Origin: Flammula alnicola
Lineage: Eukaryota; Basidiomycota; Agaricomycetes; Agaricales; Strophariaceae
DNA length: 64,000 nt
Reading direction: 5' to 3'
NCBI GenBank assembly: GCA_015499995.1
Contig: JADNRV010000001.1
Location: forward strand, 310,001 to 374,000
The translations under genes were made by a program, and so were the position numbers. Numbering within the stretch: position 1 is the first letter of the stretch; each line of letters opens with the position of its first letter. Under the pieces are notes generated by a model. It was not told the DNA's origin. It searched no databases and saw only the letters and a program-made list of their open reading frames with translations. Positions 20,538 through 32,025 of the stretch are shown in pieces.

Positions 20538-21552
20538 GGCCGGAAGGAGTTTTGTTGGTCGCCATCATGTCGCGGATTTCCGCCATCATGGCATGTTGTT
20601 TCTCGGATAACGCGAAGGCCTGGTCGTATCGAGATCCTTTGAATTCGCCATAACACGCCCAGTGTTCCTGGCGGAATTTCAACTCGTCAGCCTTCCACGT
20701 GTCGTAGAGCCTGACCTTGTCTTTCTGGGCTATGTAGAACCCGAAGTGTTGGTCATACCATTCACTGTGTGCATCGCCAGTGTTTGGTTCGTCCCGTTCT
20801 TTCTGGAACAGGTACACATTACCCGCGGCTTCGGTCCATTGGCTGAAGTCCAGGGAGAGTTCCCTACCAAACCGCACCGAGAGTTTCTCGACGTCAAGAA
20901 TCGAGATGCCCTTTGTCTCTCCGGGGTTAGGATTAGTTTTGACAGTGGGAAGAGTGGATGCTTCGACGTTCAGAATCTGTAAGTTCTCGTTGAGGAAGAA
21001 TGAAAGCGGAACCATGATGCAGCCTTCTGTGTCGAATAAACTTTGCGGAAAGCTAGCATGCCAGGGTGCTCCCACGATCCAGGGGGTCAGTTTTCTGCCG
21101 TTCATGCAGTGACGCTTTGCAATCCGGGCTTCATCTGATGTTATTTTCGGATCGTCAAGGGCCTTGCGTTTATTCTTCGGGTCTTTGATCTCCTCATCGG
21201 CGATCCATTTAGCGAGACTAGAGTAAATGTAATCGCGGAAAGATAAAGCAAAGGAAGGGACCCTGAAGCGGTCCAGATCTTCAGGGTCCAGAGTGACCAG
21301 GGATGCCGCTTCCGAGCCAGCATCCGGGAAGGCTGTCATGTCTTGTGTGTGATTTAAAGTTTTCAAAGCTCTCTCGGCATTCTTGTCTTCGATCTCCTTG
21401 TTCTTTTGGAGCTTGGAGATTAAGGGCAAGGATTTAAGCAACTGAATAATAGTTGGGTTAGTGTGGGTGCGAGGTAGACGGGGAGGAGGCTGAGTATTGG
21501 GCTGTGCCTGTACAGCCGCCCCACCGGGGCCAGTAACGGCATTGTCGGTCAT
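20137..21552 (-). CDS. DIRS gag-like nucleic-acid-binding protein
   Basis: A 471-residue frame placed first in the retroelement, as gag should be. The central region (about 150-340) is the globular part seen in agaricomycete DIRS elements (for example LDFSQWTEAAGNVYLFQKER, then a stretch with HFGFYIAQKD). The C-terminus has a basic Ser-rich tract, a CLICAERGH half-knuckle and a final knuckle, CSFCGSKDHHALSWTC, spaced CX2CX4HX6C rather than the retroviral CX2CX4HX4C. These would package the RNA into particles. The frame is intact, so decay of the element shows only in the RT and recombinase. Family recognition is moderate; position supports it strongly. Confidence 0.75.
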   Translation of the reverse strand: MTDNAVTGPGGAAVQAQPNTQPPPRLPRTHTNPTIIQLLKSLPLISKLQKNKEIEDKNAERALKTLNHTQDMTAFPDAGSEAASLVTLDPEDLDRFRVPSFALSFRDYIYSSLAKWIADEEIKDPKNKRKALDDPKITSDEARIAKRHCMNGRKLTPWIVGAPWHASFPQSLFDTEGCIMVPLSFFLNENLQILNVEASTLPTVKTNPNPGETKGISILDVEKLSVRFGRELSLDFSQWTEAAGNVYLFQKERDEPNTGDAHSEWYDQHFGFYIAQKDKVRLYDTWKADELKFRQEHWACYGEFKGSRYDQAFALSEKQHAMMAEIRDMMATNKTPSGRDNGNFPKSSLNSKYPPRRSSDRPSSSSFPPGSGRSSSSPSDCLICAERGHDSRIHNDTTTAVKFKDGKATWARCANRALVTPNNRVLCINWNVRGSNSICAHGKEERAHLCSFCGSKDHHALSWTCRPPPSN

Positions 21553-22172
21553 TTTGTCGAGGAAAAAAGCGGAAAAGGCTGGGGTGTGTGAAGAAAGTTG
21601 GAGAGAACGTGTTCAGGGTAGCTAGACCTCGAAAAAATTCACTGAGAGCTGTGAAAAACCTTTTTCCGCGTCAGAATCAGATCCTGAGCGATGGGGAGAA
21701 GCGCTCCCCGTCGAGAGATTAATATACGTGTTTGTACTTATGATGTACAAACCTGAAGCGGTCTGATTCTGACGCCCTGACGTTATCTTATCCGATTATG
21801 AGCTTGCGCTCGTACCTCGCGCTTGCTCATCGCGGAACGTCGGTGAGCTCCTTATTTCACTTGATATTTTGGGGCGGTTCTGTGGTAGGCTGACAAGTAA
21901 CCTGGCTGATGCACCCGATCCATGAGATATTGCGACAAAAATTTAGGACACTGAGGTGAATTCAAAGAGCAGGAAAGGGTATTGTTCAGCACGTGGCTGG
22001 AACCAAACATAGCGTGTCACGTGGTGTTGTTTTCCTTATTGAACCGTAACGTGGTTTGTGCAAGGGTTTGAACGTTTGCAGGTTGCCCGACGACTTACAG
22101 TCCCATCTTCCCTCCCTATACCCAGAAATTCTATTCAGACGCGTCCTTTCCTCCTATTTTGCCCCTCGAGAA
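21553..22172. other. Leader side of the DIRS element and Cdc14 promoter
   Basis: No gene. It contains an inverted repeat, GCGTCAGAATCAGA (21668-21681) with TCTGATTCTGACGC (21762-21775). This encloses a small hairpin, GTTTGTAC (21730-21737) with GTACAAAC (21745-21752). The structure lies 120-220 bp upstream of gag and may belong to the retroelement's 5' terminal region. The following ~350 bp up to 22172 should hold the Cdc14 promoter; no TATA box stands out. Confidence 0.5.
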
Positions 22173-24258
22173 ATGGCTCCAAAATGCGAGCCACTTTGCC
22201 AATTCAGTGACAGGTAATTCATCGACACGAGGTTCGATTTGCAGGCGAATCCAACTCAATTTGACATAATTTCCAGACTCTATTTCACGACCTTCCCTCA
22301 CCCCCCACCTACGGCTCAAGTGCTCAATCGACTGGCTGCGGAACCTGGCAATCAACCACGCGTGCGCGCACGGCCGAGAGGCGGACCCTCAGCCTCCCCC
22401 GATGACTATGCATCCTACTATTATTTCACGATCGATGACCAGCTCCTGTATCTTTCCTTCTTCCAAGACTGGGGCCCCTTGAATCTTTCAATGGTCTACA
22501 AGGCATGCATTCTCATCCATGAACTCCTCGAGGTGCGACGCATTATCTGCCATGCTGTTTCCTCATGCCACTCATGCACGTGCACCTTTGTTGCGTAAAT
22601 CTACTCAGGATAAGGACCTCGCGTCTCATAGACTAGTTCTATATTCGTCGGACGACCCCAAACGAAAGGCTAATGCGGCACTGCTTATGGCATTATATGT
22701 GGTCAGTGGCCTTTCGTCCTCCGAAAATGTTCATTTTATTGAACACAAATTGTAGATGATCGTCCAACGCCGAGCTCCATGGGAAGCCTTCCATCCAATC
22801 GCAGAAATAGAATTTATGCCTTTTCGAGATGCAGGGCGAGGACCCTCCGACTTCAATTTGAACATACAAGATTGCCTTTGGGGGCTTTGGAAGGCAATGC
22901 AAAACGGCCTTTGCGATATGAATGAATTCAACGTCGAAGATTACGAATACTATGAGAAGGTGGAGAACGGCGATTGGAACTGGTTAACCCCAAACTTCAT
23001 CGCATTTGCATCGCCGGTAGATACCAATTGGATCAAACGCGAAAAGGAAGCAAAGGAAAACGCGAAATCTGGCGGGTCCTCTTCCAGCTCTCTTTCCTCG
23101 TCCACAAATTCCAATCTTGCCTTGCAACGAAAACTGCCGACCCCTTACCTAAATTGCCTGGATTACTTTGAGAAGCGCAATATCAAACTCGTGGTTCGCT
23201 TAAATACCGAGCTTTATGACCGGGATACCTTTTTGGATCGAGGAATTGACCACATGGAACTCTACTTTGATGACGGTACCAATCCTACCGACGAGATTGT
23301 GCGCACTTTCCTCGACGTGGCGGACCGCATCGTGGAGAGTGGCGGGGTGGTCGCCGTTCATGTAAGTTCGAAGTTATATCTCTGTCAGTGTTTCATTTTA
23401 ATTTTTCTTTAGTGCAAAGCTGGACTTGGACGGACGGGAACACTCATTGGAGCCTATCTCATCTGGAAATATGGATTTACAGCTAATGAAGCCATTGCAT
23501 TTATGCGAATTGTCCGGCCTGGAACCGTTGTCGGCCCTCAGCAACAGTATATGTATCTCAAGCAACTTGAATGGGCCAAATGGGCGGCAGTCGACGAGAT
23601 GAAAAAGGCACAAGCACAAGCTGCCGGTATTCAGAGTGCAGTGCCCGTCGTTACCCCGGCAACACCACCTGCGGAGACTGATGAAGATGAAGTTATGCAT
23701 ACCACGCCGACACGACATACTGTAGAATTACCCCCTGTAACACCAAGTCGTCATGTTGCCGCAGCGACTGCGAAGGCGAAAGCCATCGCTCCTCCAGGCC
23801 AGCCTCGCAAAACTCCAAATGCGAAACGCGTTGCTCAAGATTCCGATGAGGAGGACGAAGAAGCAGACGTTCTACCCGCTCTTGGTATCGCGCCTCCTGC
23901 GCGTAGAACGAAGACCGTACCATCGAGAGGAATCACATCGTCGGAGCAACGTCCAACACGGGTCACAAGGTCCACAGCGGGTGCGGCTATCATCAAGAAG
24001 GCTGGAACTGGTGCTGCCGCTGTCCCAGAATCTCCCGTCAAATCCTCTCGTCAGGGTCCAAACAAGATCCCTAGACTTGCGACGACAAGAACGACTTCGG
24101 CCGCCAAGGCGTTGGCTGCAGCGGCTAATGCTCAACAAATACAACCTCGTCCTCGACAATTGCGTAACGGCAATAACCACCGCCCCCTACGCCTTCTCGT
24201 CTGCCGACGCTTGTACCTTCCAGGCGGCCCATGCACACGCATCACTCCAACTCTCTGA
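22173..24258 (+). CDS. CDC14: Cdc14 dual-specificity protein phosphatase
   Basis: Mitotic-exit phosphatase that reverses Cdk phosphorylation. Exon 1 22173-22213 ([13 protein letters not shown]) splices through a 63-nt intron to [12 protein letters not shown]. Later exons give [20 protein letters not shown] and [13 protein letters not shown], as in Cdc14 N-domains. The substrate loop SGGVVAVH and the P-loop CKAGLGRTG are divided by an intron exactly between the catalytic box's His and Cys (about 23360-23412). [17 protein letters not shown] follows. A basic, Ser/Pro-rich tail completes the protein. The stop at 24258 holds with or without a possible 60-nt intron (24164-24223). However, a coding-like frame continues to 24422 ([18 protein letters not shown]), so a missing base or different splice near the end is possible. 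Family call is certain; the C-terminus is not. Confidence 0.93.
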
Positions 24259-24879
24259 GCGACGTTGGAAACCTGAAGCGCCCTGCAACTGCAAATTCGG
24301 ATGCATGGGTGGCGAATAACGTGGCAGCTGTGGTGGTTCCCGCGTCGAAATCCGAACGCCCAGGATTAAGAAGTGTGCGTCGAAGACGAAGCAGCTTTAG
24401 TTCTGCTGACGTTGTGGCATAATGCCCTACATTCATTGTATTTGTGTTTCATCATTTTACGTATCACATCTGGCGACTATTGGTTTAACTTAGGATGTTG
24501 TCTTTCCCCACTATACCTTCCATCATATCCACTCCAACCTGATCAACTGTTGTGTGCATATTCCATCATTCCCCAACCTGCCATCTTACGATACCTTTCA
24601 TTCATTTCATGTCATCTATGTATTACTTTTCCATAGCTGGATGTTCTCGTGTCGATATTAAACGAATGTCGAGTCATTACACGCACGATATTATTCATGT
24701 GGTGATCCTTGAGCTCGGTTTCGTTTCCCAGCAGTCAGCAGTCAACTTCACCATCTGGTGGTGATTACACGAATGCGGATGCCCTGCTGCTACGTAGGGT
24801 AGGAATTACCTCAGTCACAGATAGTGTGTAGGACTTGCTGGAAGGTGTTAAAAATTTCGTGCATGTCACTGGTATATTT
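24259..24879. other. 3' flank between Cdc14 and a minus-strand gene
   Basis: About 620 bases. The first 165 may be the true C-terminal exon of Cdc14 (frame to 24422, ending SSADVVA). The rest is pyrimidine-rich, with no conserved frame or RNA gene recognised. Confidence 0.35.
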
Positions 24880-26371
24880 CTACGGCTGTACACTGGTGCT
24901 GCTCGCCAGACGGGGTGTATCATTATGACCATAATGCGAATTTTGCACGAGTGTGTAAAAGGCCTTCCCGAGAAGTCTGGAGTTTAGCGGGTAACACCAT
25001 GGCTGGTATTGGCCTGTCGTTCTATACATCTTGGAAACGAAGGCACCGGCTTTTGGAAAGGCAATGTAATTGTCATAGCCTTCGATAACACATTGAACCG
25101 GTTTGACAATATCAAGGATTCGCAGGAGCAACGTCGGGCCCAGTTTGACATGCTCAGGGAGAGTAGATAGCTCAAAGCGAACCCGAACAAGGCCTGGAAA
25201 TTGAGAGATCGGTTACATTCGATGAGCAAGCCTACTTTACCAATGCCAAGATAATAGACGTGCTCACCAGTATATGGGCTCCCAAGAGTACGGTTAGTTG
25301 AACGCCTATCCTTCAATGCGTGGCTCATGCGGATTGTTTCAAGGCTGCGCCTCGTCATAATGCTGAGCCGGAGCCCATCGAAGGCAAGGTCCAATATAAA
25401 TGGCTGGTTGAGATCATACAAACAGGGAGAGCAGATCCCACGGAGTAATGGCAAACTAAGTATATCAGAAATGAGTCCCTTGTCAATGATACCATCTTCA
25501 AGCAACTGCAGATAGAGTGCGTTGAATATAGGAAACCTGATGACTGAGTACAAAGACACGCTCCACGGTTCTCCGGTAATGGCGTGGCAGAGGTCGGCTC
25601 CTTTCCTTGCTGAAAGTCAGCGACATTATCGCAGATGCGGAATCGTACTTGGCCTGATATGTCGGAATGGCCGGAAGGTAGATACAGATAGAGGACTCCT
25701 CTAGTATTCTTCGGGAATGGGAATGGGACCGATTCCAATTCGCCATTTGGCTTGTGCTGGCGATAGCATATATTGGCGCTCGATGGTTTGATTGAGGATG
25801 CCGCCTTCGGAGAATCGACTTGAGGAATTGAACCGTGAAAGAAGAATCGCGCCCGTGACTGGTCTGACATATCATAAATCTCCTGGCCCAGCAGCGACAT
25901 CTTGTCGGGTATAAGGGTCCGGATGACGCGACGTACTCTTGGCCATCTTCCGACCACCTTAGGGCTCTGACGTTCATCGAACGGATTCGTTGTCTTAAGC
26001 AGCGAACGTCAACCGCCAAACCAAGATGGTTCCAAACAGGGAGGGCCACGCACCGAGGACGATCTATGCTGGCATTTTCCGACAAAGTTGAGATGTACAC
26101 GATGTAGCGCTGGAAGACAGCCTCCACCAAGGCGCCAAATTAGATAGTCGGCCTTGCTTATACAGCTGGACAATGGACGTCGAGAAATAGGTTGTAGTGC
26201 AAACATCCTCTTCTCCTTAGGAATGGGATGCCGAGTGGATGCAGGAACGTGAACAAAAGCTGGATTGAGATAGACCCAGGTCTTGAGATACAGTGTGGAG
26301 CCAGACGAACCTGACAATTCGAAGGTGTTAGAAACGCCTAGGTGGGCGATCAGTGGTCTGCGCCATCGCAA
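24880..26371 (-). CDS. Unrecognised protein, possibly a pseudogene
   Basis: I do not recognise a characterised family. Minus-strand frames fit together in places. One frame (about 25957-25620) reads VRRVIRTLIPDKMSLLGQE...VPFPFPKNTRG...GQVRFRICDNVADFQQGK. A second resumes as LCHAITGEPWSVSLYSVIRF and runs to VYYLGIG. A 47-nt intron (gtaaag...tttccag) joins it to GLVRVRFELSTLPEHVKLG and the C-terminus ...STSVQP at 24880. The switch near 25615 has no splice signals and needs one extra base, so it looks like a frameshift. Upstream (26371-26009) there is an in-frame stop before the conserved part, and the start is not established. Soluble; no signal peptide or membrane helix was seen. Best read as a lineage-specific gene, decaying or carrying a sequence error. 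Confidence 0.4.
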
Positions 26372-26621
26372 GTATCCAAGATATACTTACGGGCTCGAGA
26401 AAGACTTGCGGTGCTATGGTACTTATAATAATATAAAGGCTCGACGCGAATGAATTTTGCTATCGAACACAGTCATGTGACCAATTGAATGGTGTTATTA
26501 TGTAATCCCATTTTTTTGCGCGGATAACACTTACATACGTAACATAGTACACCTCTCGTAATTTGTCGTAAACCTGTTGCCAACCATACGACACCGCCAT
26601 CCTACCTCGGCTTGCTTGAAG

Positions 26622-28706
26622 ATGACCGTAAAATCAAAATCCAGAAGTCTTACTGTCGACGACCTACTTCGTCAGCAAGAAGGACCTGCCAGGAAGAAAA
26701 GACGCCTCTCCGAGTCCGTGTCCGGCTCGGAGGATGGCTCGGAATCATCAGTTTCCACCTCAGGACAAAATGACGGAACAGAATCAGCAAGAGATGAAGA
26801 TCAATCTTCAAATAGTGACTCGGAAGAGGAGGACCAAGAATCAACATACAACCGCAGCGAAAGCGTGCTTTCCGAGTTCACTGTCGAAGATCGTCTGGGC
26901 TCCTTCGGTCAACGAGTAAAGTCGCCAAAACGTCAGATCGCACCACCACCACCTCCACCACCTCGAGCGTCATCCTTTTCATCGCTAGGAATATCCACGC
27001 AACTACAAGGGGCATTGAAAAGCATGTCGATCAAAGCCCCGACAGAAGTTCAGTCCGCTTGTATACCCCCACTTTTAGCCGGCAAGTATGTGTATTCTTC
27101 TCGACTGTATATCCAATTGAACGGCTTTTAATCAGGAAGAGACTGTATCGGTAACGCTAAGACTGGTTCAGGAAAAACAATTGCATTCGCTTTGCCAATC
27201 CTGCAAAGGCTTGAAGTCGATCCTTATGGAATTTTCGCCCTTGTGCTAACCCCGACAAGGTACGTAATATGTTATCGTGACCGATGTAGAAAATAATTTA
27301 AGCGCGTCAAATAGAGAACTGGCCTTCCAAATTTCGGAGCAGCTTGCCGTCCTCGGTGGCTCGTTGAGCATTCGGACAGCTGTGGTCGTGGGTGGGATGG
27401 ATATGATGGCCCAAGCATTGGAATTGGGCAATCGACCGCATGTGGTTATCGCAACGCCGGGCCGCATTGTGGATCATCTTCGCAGTAGTTCGGGCGAATG
27501 GGATCTCTCTAGAGTCAAGTTTCTGGTGCGTTAAAATTCCATTGGTGCCCTTTAATTGATATACTTACTCGTTGTCGTTCTGTGATAGGTTCTGGATGAG
27601 GCTGATAGGCTTCTCACTCCCACCTTCTCGCCGGAATTAAGTTATTTGTTCAGTGTTCTTCCTAAAGAAAGGCAAACTTGCCTTTTTACTGCCACCCTCA
27701 CACCTGCAATCGAGAGTCTGGCCGAAGCATCACCTAGGCCGGGTAGGCAAAAGCCGTTTATTCACCGGATGAGAGAAACGTATGTTTCTCCTTCGGTTCC
27801 AGGCCAAATTTCATATTTATATCTTCTTTCAGGATTGAAACGGTCTCGACATTGAAGCAGCACTACATTCTAGTCCCATCACATGTCCGCGAATCTTATC
27901 TCTACTACCTTCTCTGCAACCCGCCAGAATCGACTATTCCTTTGCGACGAGGCCCTCCAGAACCTGTCAAACGGGCCAAGCAAATGAATTCCAAATCGAA
28001 AGCCAAGAACGCGAAAATCGACCACTCGGAGGACGAGCCAGAACAGCCCCCACCAACAATCATCTTTTGCGCTAAACCAAAGACTGTGGCGTACCTTACT
28101 CTCTTGTTAAAAACGCTCTCTATCCGAAGCACGGCACTGCATTCCAGGCTGACTCAGAGAGAACGGCTGTCCTCTCTGTCATTATTCCGGGCATCTGTCG
28201 TTCCAGTTCTTGTCTCAACAGATGTCGGGGCACGTGGTCTTGATATCGAGGATGTCGCAATGGTCGTCAACTGGGATCTTCCAAACGAGCCTGAGGAATA
28301 TACGCATCGTGTAGGAAGAACTGCCCGTGCCGGCAAGGGAGGTATTGCTATTAGCTTCGTCACTGAACGAGATGAGGAACGAGTGTTGAAGATCGAAGAT
28401 CGGATTAGTGAGTTTCGTCGCGCCTTTTTTCCGTCTGTAAAACTGACCTGTCATAGAAACAAAATTGGAAGAGATGACTTTGCCAGAGGACAAGGTACTA
28501 GATAAGCTGAACGTGGTTTCGACAGCAAAACGTGTAGCAAACCTGGTATGTTCCTGTCCCGTCTTTGCTTTCTGTCGCTTGCCATGCTCATGGGACGTTC
28601 ACAGGAGCTTCACGATTCTAATTTTGGCAAGCGGGAGGAGATTCACCAGATCAAAAATGCCCAGCGGAGGCGTGGAATAGACCCAGGTCTAGACTCTGAA
28701 AGATAA
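26622..28706 (+). CDS. DBP8: ATP-dependent RNA helicase Dbp8 (DDX49 type)
   Basis: DEAD-box helicase needed for 40S ribosomal subunit maturation in the nucleolus. After a charged Ser/Glu-rich N-terminus come the Q motif region ([17 protein letters not shown]), motif I AKTGSGKT (reached through an intron at about 27087-27141), PTR (Ia), TPGR (Ib), VLDEADRLL (II, again behind an intron), FTATL (III, normally SAT, here TAT), then in domain two [23 protein letters not shown] (V) and [13 protein letters not shown] (VI). [13 protein letters not shown] and LSRVKFL match Dbp8/DDX49. ATG 26622 is the first in frame; the last exon ends GLDSER-stop at 28706. There is an insertion of ~40 charged residues ([13 protein letters not shown]) before the second helicase domain. 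All introns are 50-80 nt. Confidence 0.95.
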
Positions 28707-29025
28707 ACGGAAGGAGAATAATAAATATATATAGCGATCATGATCGACGAGCAGAGCCGGCGGCAATTTCTGACGACGTCAGTAAGAGCTTGAATGAGTA
28801 TGAGTATTGTGTTGGCTGCGCGATGTACGCAAGTGACCGAAAGCAGAGATACACGAGGCGGCTTCCAGAACTGTAAATCTGGGGTGGAAACCATTTTAGG
28901 CAGGACCCCAAGACGCAGGAACAGAACGCAGTCGGGATAAGTATGGTTATTAAGAATACATAGACTCGGTAGTCTCACTTGATCCAATTCGCGATCTTTT
29001 CTTTTCTTCCCCTTCTACACTCCAA

Positions 29026-30199
29026 ATGGACTCCAACTGGGATTCTGTTTTACAGTTCGTCGCAGATCCTTTTGACCTCGAGTACTCCCAGAAACACCCA
29101 GAGAGATCCCCTTTACAAGTCCCAACCCCTCCAGTGAGCACTAATAGCATCCCAATTCTGCGCTTTTAATCCCTGACAGCCTTCTTTCTTATCCAGCACT
29201 CTCTCGACGGCTCTCCTGTTGTCGACGACCACGCCGATGGGAATACGCTCGTTTCCGTGTCCACCACCTTCTTCCCAGGCGCGCAACATCTCCCTATCCC
29301 GCCAGACATCGTCCTCCTATCATCAGACAGCGTCTTTTTCTACGTTCATTCACATATCCTCATAGCAGCCTCCGAAAATGGCTTTCGTGGGAATTTACCC
29401 AGCCCTTCGCCATGTTCAAAGGATCAAGAAACTGTTGTCCACCTACCTGACAATTCCACGGTGCTGAACATCATCCTTCACACCGTTTATGACATGTCCT
29501 GCGCACATTATTCTCCACCATTCGCCTCTCTCATTTCCGCTGTAAACCGTCTGCCAATCTATGGCATACCTCCAAAAGCACGAATCGTACCTTCGACGCC
29601 TCTCTTTTCTGTCCTGCTCGCCCACGCACCGCTATATCCAATCGAACTGTACGCCCTCGCCGCCTCTCATGACTTGTATGATCTCGCCGTGTCCACCTCG
29701 CCCCATCTCCTCTCTTTCCCCCTCGCCAGTATCACGGATGAAATGGCCGAAAAAATAGGCCCTGTATACCTGAAACGGCTCTTTTTCCTGCACTTTGGAC
29801 GCTCGGACGCGCTCAAACGGGTGCTTCTACCCCCGCCGCATCCCCACGCACCCACACATCTGTGCGACTTCGCGGAACAAAAAAAGCTCACGCGGGCCTG
29901 GGCGCTGGCCTCAGCGTATCTAGCCTGGGACGCACGGCCTGGTAAGTCGCTGAGAACGAATGAAGGCGCAGACCACTTATACTGCTGACCTAGATTTGTC
30001 GACAAGCACCATGGAGTCGGCGCTGTGGCCTCTAGCGGAACACCTGACCTGCGAACAGTGCCAACAAAGCCTCCGGGATCGAATAAAGAATCTGGTCGTG
30101 CAGTGGTCAGTTGTCAAAGTGGGTGGACCCTTGGTCTTTTTTATCTTCCCTTGGGTCTTTATAGCCTTACTCATGTATTCATTCCAGAGGACGATATGA
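29026..30199 (+). CDS. BTB/POZ-domain protein, basidiomycete type
   Basis: Exon 1 begins MDSNWDSVLQFVADPFDLEY and splices near 29132-29196 to a long exon. The BTB fold spans about residues 70-190: PPDIVLLSSDSVFFYVHSHIL (strand-helix hairpin), TVVHLPDNSTVLNIILHTVYD, then the helical ELYALAASHDLYDLA. Two short exons follow, carrying HLTCEQCQQSLRDR and the stop at 30199. Such proteins expand in mushrooms and are rarely characterised; they may act as adaptors for cullin-3 or in transcription, which is inference. The DBP8 stop is only 320 bp upstream, so the promoter is short. No second domain or signal peptide is seen. Confidence 0.8.
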
Positions 30200-30876
30200 T
30201 ATATATCCATGACTCTATCTCTAGTCATATACGGAGGACGACGTAATCCCGCGCTCAACCTGACGCCATACTATGCGTATCATTACTGTCGACCCACCGC
30301 CCAGCCCACCTTTCTAGAACGCTCTCGGCCCAGAAATTCCAACCGACTTCAATTCTTGCATCGCTCTCATACATTATTTGCAAACATCACCATGTAACAT
30401 TTACCTCTCATCGCATTCTACACACGCATAACTCATGCCACACCATCAATATGTCCCGAACTTTATACATACTGTACCACCTTCCTTGTTTTCCAAGAGC
30501 AATCTCTTATGGACTCAGCGTTATTCTACCGTAGCCTTATTAGCACCCTCTTGGTACCATGCCTTTCTCCTCCGCATAATCGACACGCACGACTCGATTC
30601 TTGTAGCCATCCAGTCTCTGTAAACACGTAGTGAGACTTTGTTGTTGTACAACTTGTACTTGTATTTTTTCTCTTAGGGAACCCAAAAAATATTACATTG
30701 GGATTGAGCAGTGATTGAGCTAAGTATGATGAAATTCATGATGTCATGCAAAATCGCTAAAATCGGCCCTATCAGCCTTAACCCCAATAGCCTAGTAATA
30801 TTATAATATACAGTTCATTTCTACACGGTATCTTAATTCTCCTGGTGTCTGGGGGGCATCCGGTGCCACTGCTCCA
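30200..30876. other. Intergenic stretch between convergent genes
   Basis: About 680 bases with no supportable gene. It is AT-rich towards the right (tandem TAATATTATAATATA near 30795) and presumably contains two facing 3' untranslated regions. Short plus-strand frames of ~60 codons (30209-30397, 30435-30623) match nothing known. Confidence 0.4.
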
Positions 30877-32025
30877 CTACCGCACTTTCAGATCTTCTGC
30901 TAGGATTGCATCGTTCAATTCGTCCAATGGCGCGAGCTCCTTTCTGTCGATTAAATCGAACTGGATACGCAGTTAAAGATTTGATGCTGCAAGTGGAGCG
31001 AGTATAGACACACCTCATTGATAAACAAAAAGAAGTGACGGTAGCTTGTATTGAGATGAGCTGTGGAGTTACATATTGAGATGGTGCACTTAAAAATACA
31101 TCGAAAGGATAAGAGAAAGTACCTTCAATACCAAGGGCACATATGTGGTCGAAGTGATTGCTGTATATATGCGCATACACGCGGAACAGTCGTCGAACTA
31201 TTGTCTTCACGGTGTCGCGGAAGTTCTTCGGGAAAGGAACACCTATCGACAGCCTGTCAGGAAACTATGCCGAGCGTGCGGGAGCGAGTTGACGCACCGA
31301 TTTTATTGGGGAATATGGCTTCGTCATCTAGCAGATTCTGCGCCCAATTCATGAGCGCATCGACGTATTCAGGCGCGGGAAGCTTGGTCGGTCGTTTGTA
31401 CTTGACACCATCTTCCCAGAGGTATTCATATCTGGATCAATGAATCATCTTTCAGCATCGACAATGGTCGACACGAGGAAGGGACGAACCGAGGTCCTGC
31501 AGACATAATAGGGCACTGAAAGTCATAAGGTGTGAGGGCAGGTTCTGCTACTTGGATGCGGCCGAAACACGACGTACCTCTGAGGGTATGCAGAATTCCG
31601 TGACCGTGCCGTACAACATGTTTAGATGGTTGAAGAAATCCACAGCTATACTCAAAGTTTCAGAGACATTCTTTGCATGGGTGGACACGAGGACTTACTA
31701 TGCACGGCCAACCATTCATTCAGGTCTTCACCTTCCGGCAACTGCACGGCAAGCCTCAGATTCCCCGATCCCTAAACACGTCCTAGAGAGGTCAGCGATA
31801 CCGCTTTCCGGGACAGTGGACATGAAGACGCGTGGTCTCGATCCTACCAGAGTAGCCTCGGCGTATTTCCTCAGCTGGTACTGCTTGGTGCCCTCGGGAA
31901 CATCCTTTCGTGGCTTGAACGTGCGAGTTTTTCCCCTGCGAAGGCGGGCGCAAAAGTAGATCAGCACATTTCATGCGCTTCATTCCACTGAACAAAAGAA
32001 CTTACAGACCGAAGAACGACGACAT
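30877..32025 (-). CDS. MOB1: Mob1 family kinase activator
   Basis: Regulatory subunit of NDR/LATS-type kinases (Dbf2) in the mitotic exit/septation network. Exon 1 is tiny (MSSFFG, from ATG 32025). The rest reads KTRTFKPRKDVPEGTKQYQL, GSGNLRLAVQLPEGEDLNEW, FFNHLNMLYGTVTEFCTP, CPIMSAGPRYEYLWEDG, KLPAPEYVDALMNWAQ, FPPNFRDTVKTIVRRLFRVY and HIYSNHFDHICALGIEAHLN. The Cys2-His2 zinc site is visible: the two Cys in TEFCTP and RCPIMSAG, and the two His in the AHIYSNHF segment. The C-terminal KELAPLDELNDAILAEDLK and stop at 30877 match family length. About six small exons are separated by 50-60-nt introns. Divergent from the DJ-1-like gene. Confidence 0.95.

Larger units (their letters stand above)
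9905..21552 (-). mobile_element. DIRS-like tyrosine-recombinase retrotransposon, split by a nested element
   Basis: Minus-strand order is gag (21552-20137), reverse transcriptase-RNase H (about 20537 to 11441) and tyrosine recombinase (11448-9905). This is the DIRS layout, in which a recombinase replaces the integrase of LTR elements. Without the 6,549-bp nested insertion (element plus one target duplication) the coding core is about 5.1 kb. RT stop and recombinase start overlap in ATGTCTAG. The element is not active as it stands: the RT is interrupted and the recombinase has an in-frame TAG. Coordinates cover only the coding core; terminal repeats were not located. Two predicted introns in the RT and recombinase genes fit known intron-bearing DIRS elements. 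Confidence 0.85.

Noticed and set aside
9209..21800. Terminal or internal complementary repeats of the DIRS element
   Set aside because: Looked for in 9209-9904 and 21553-22000; only a local inverted repeat upstream of gag (21668-21775) was found, so boundaries are not claimed.
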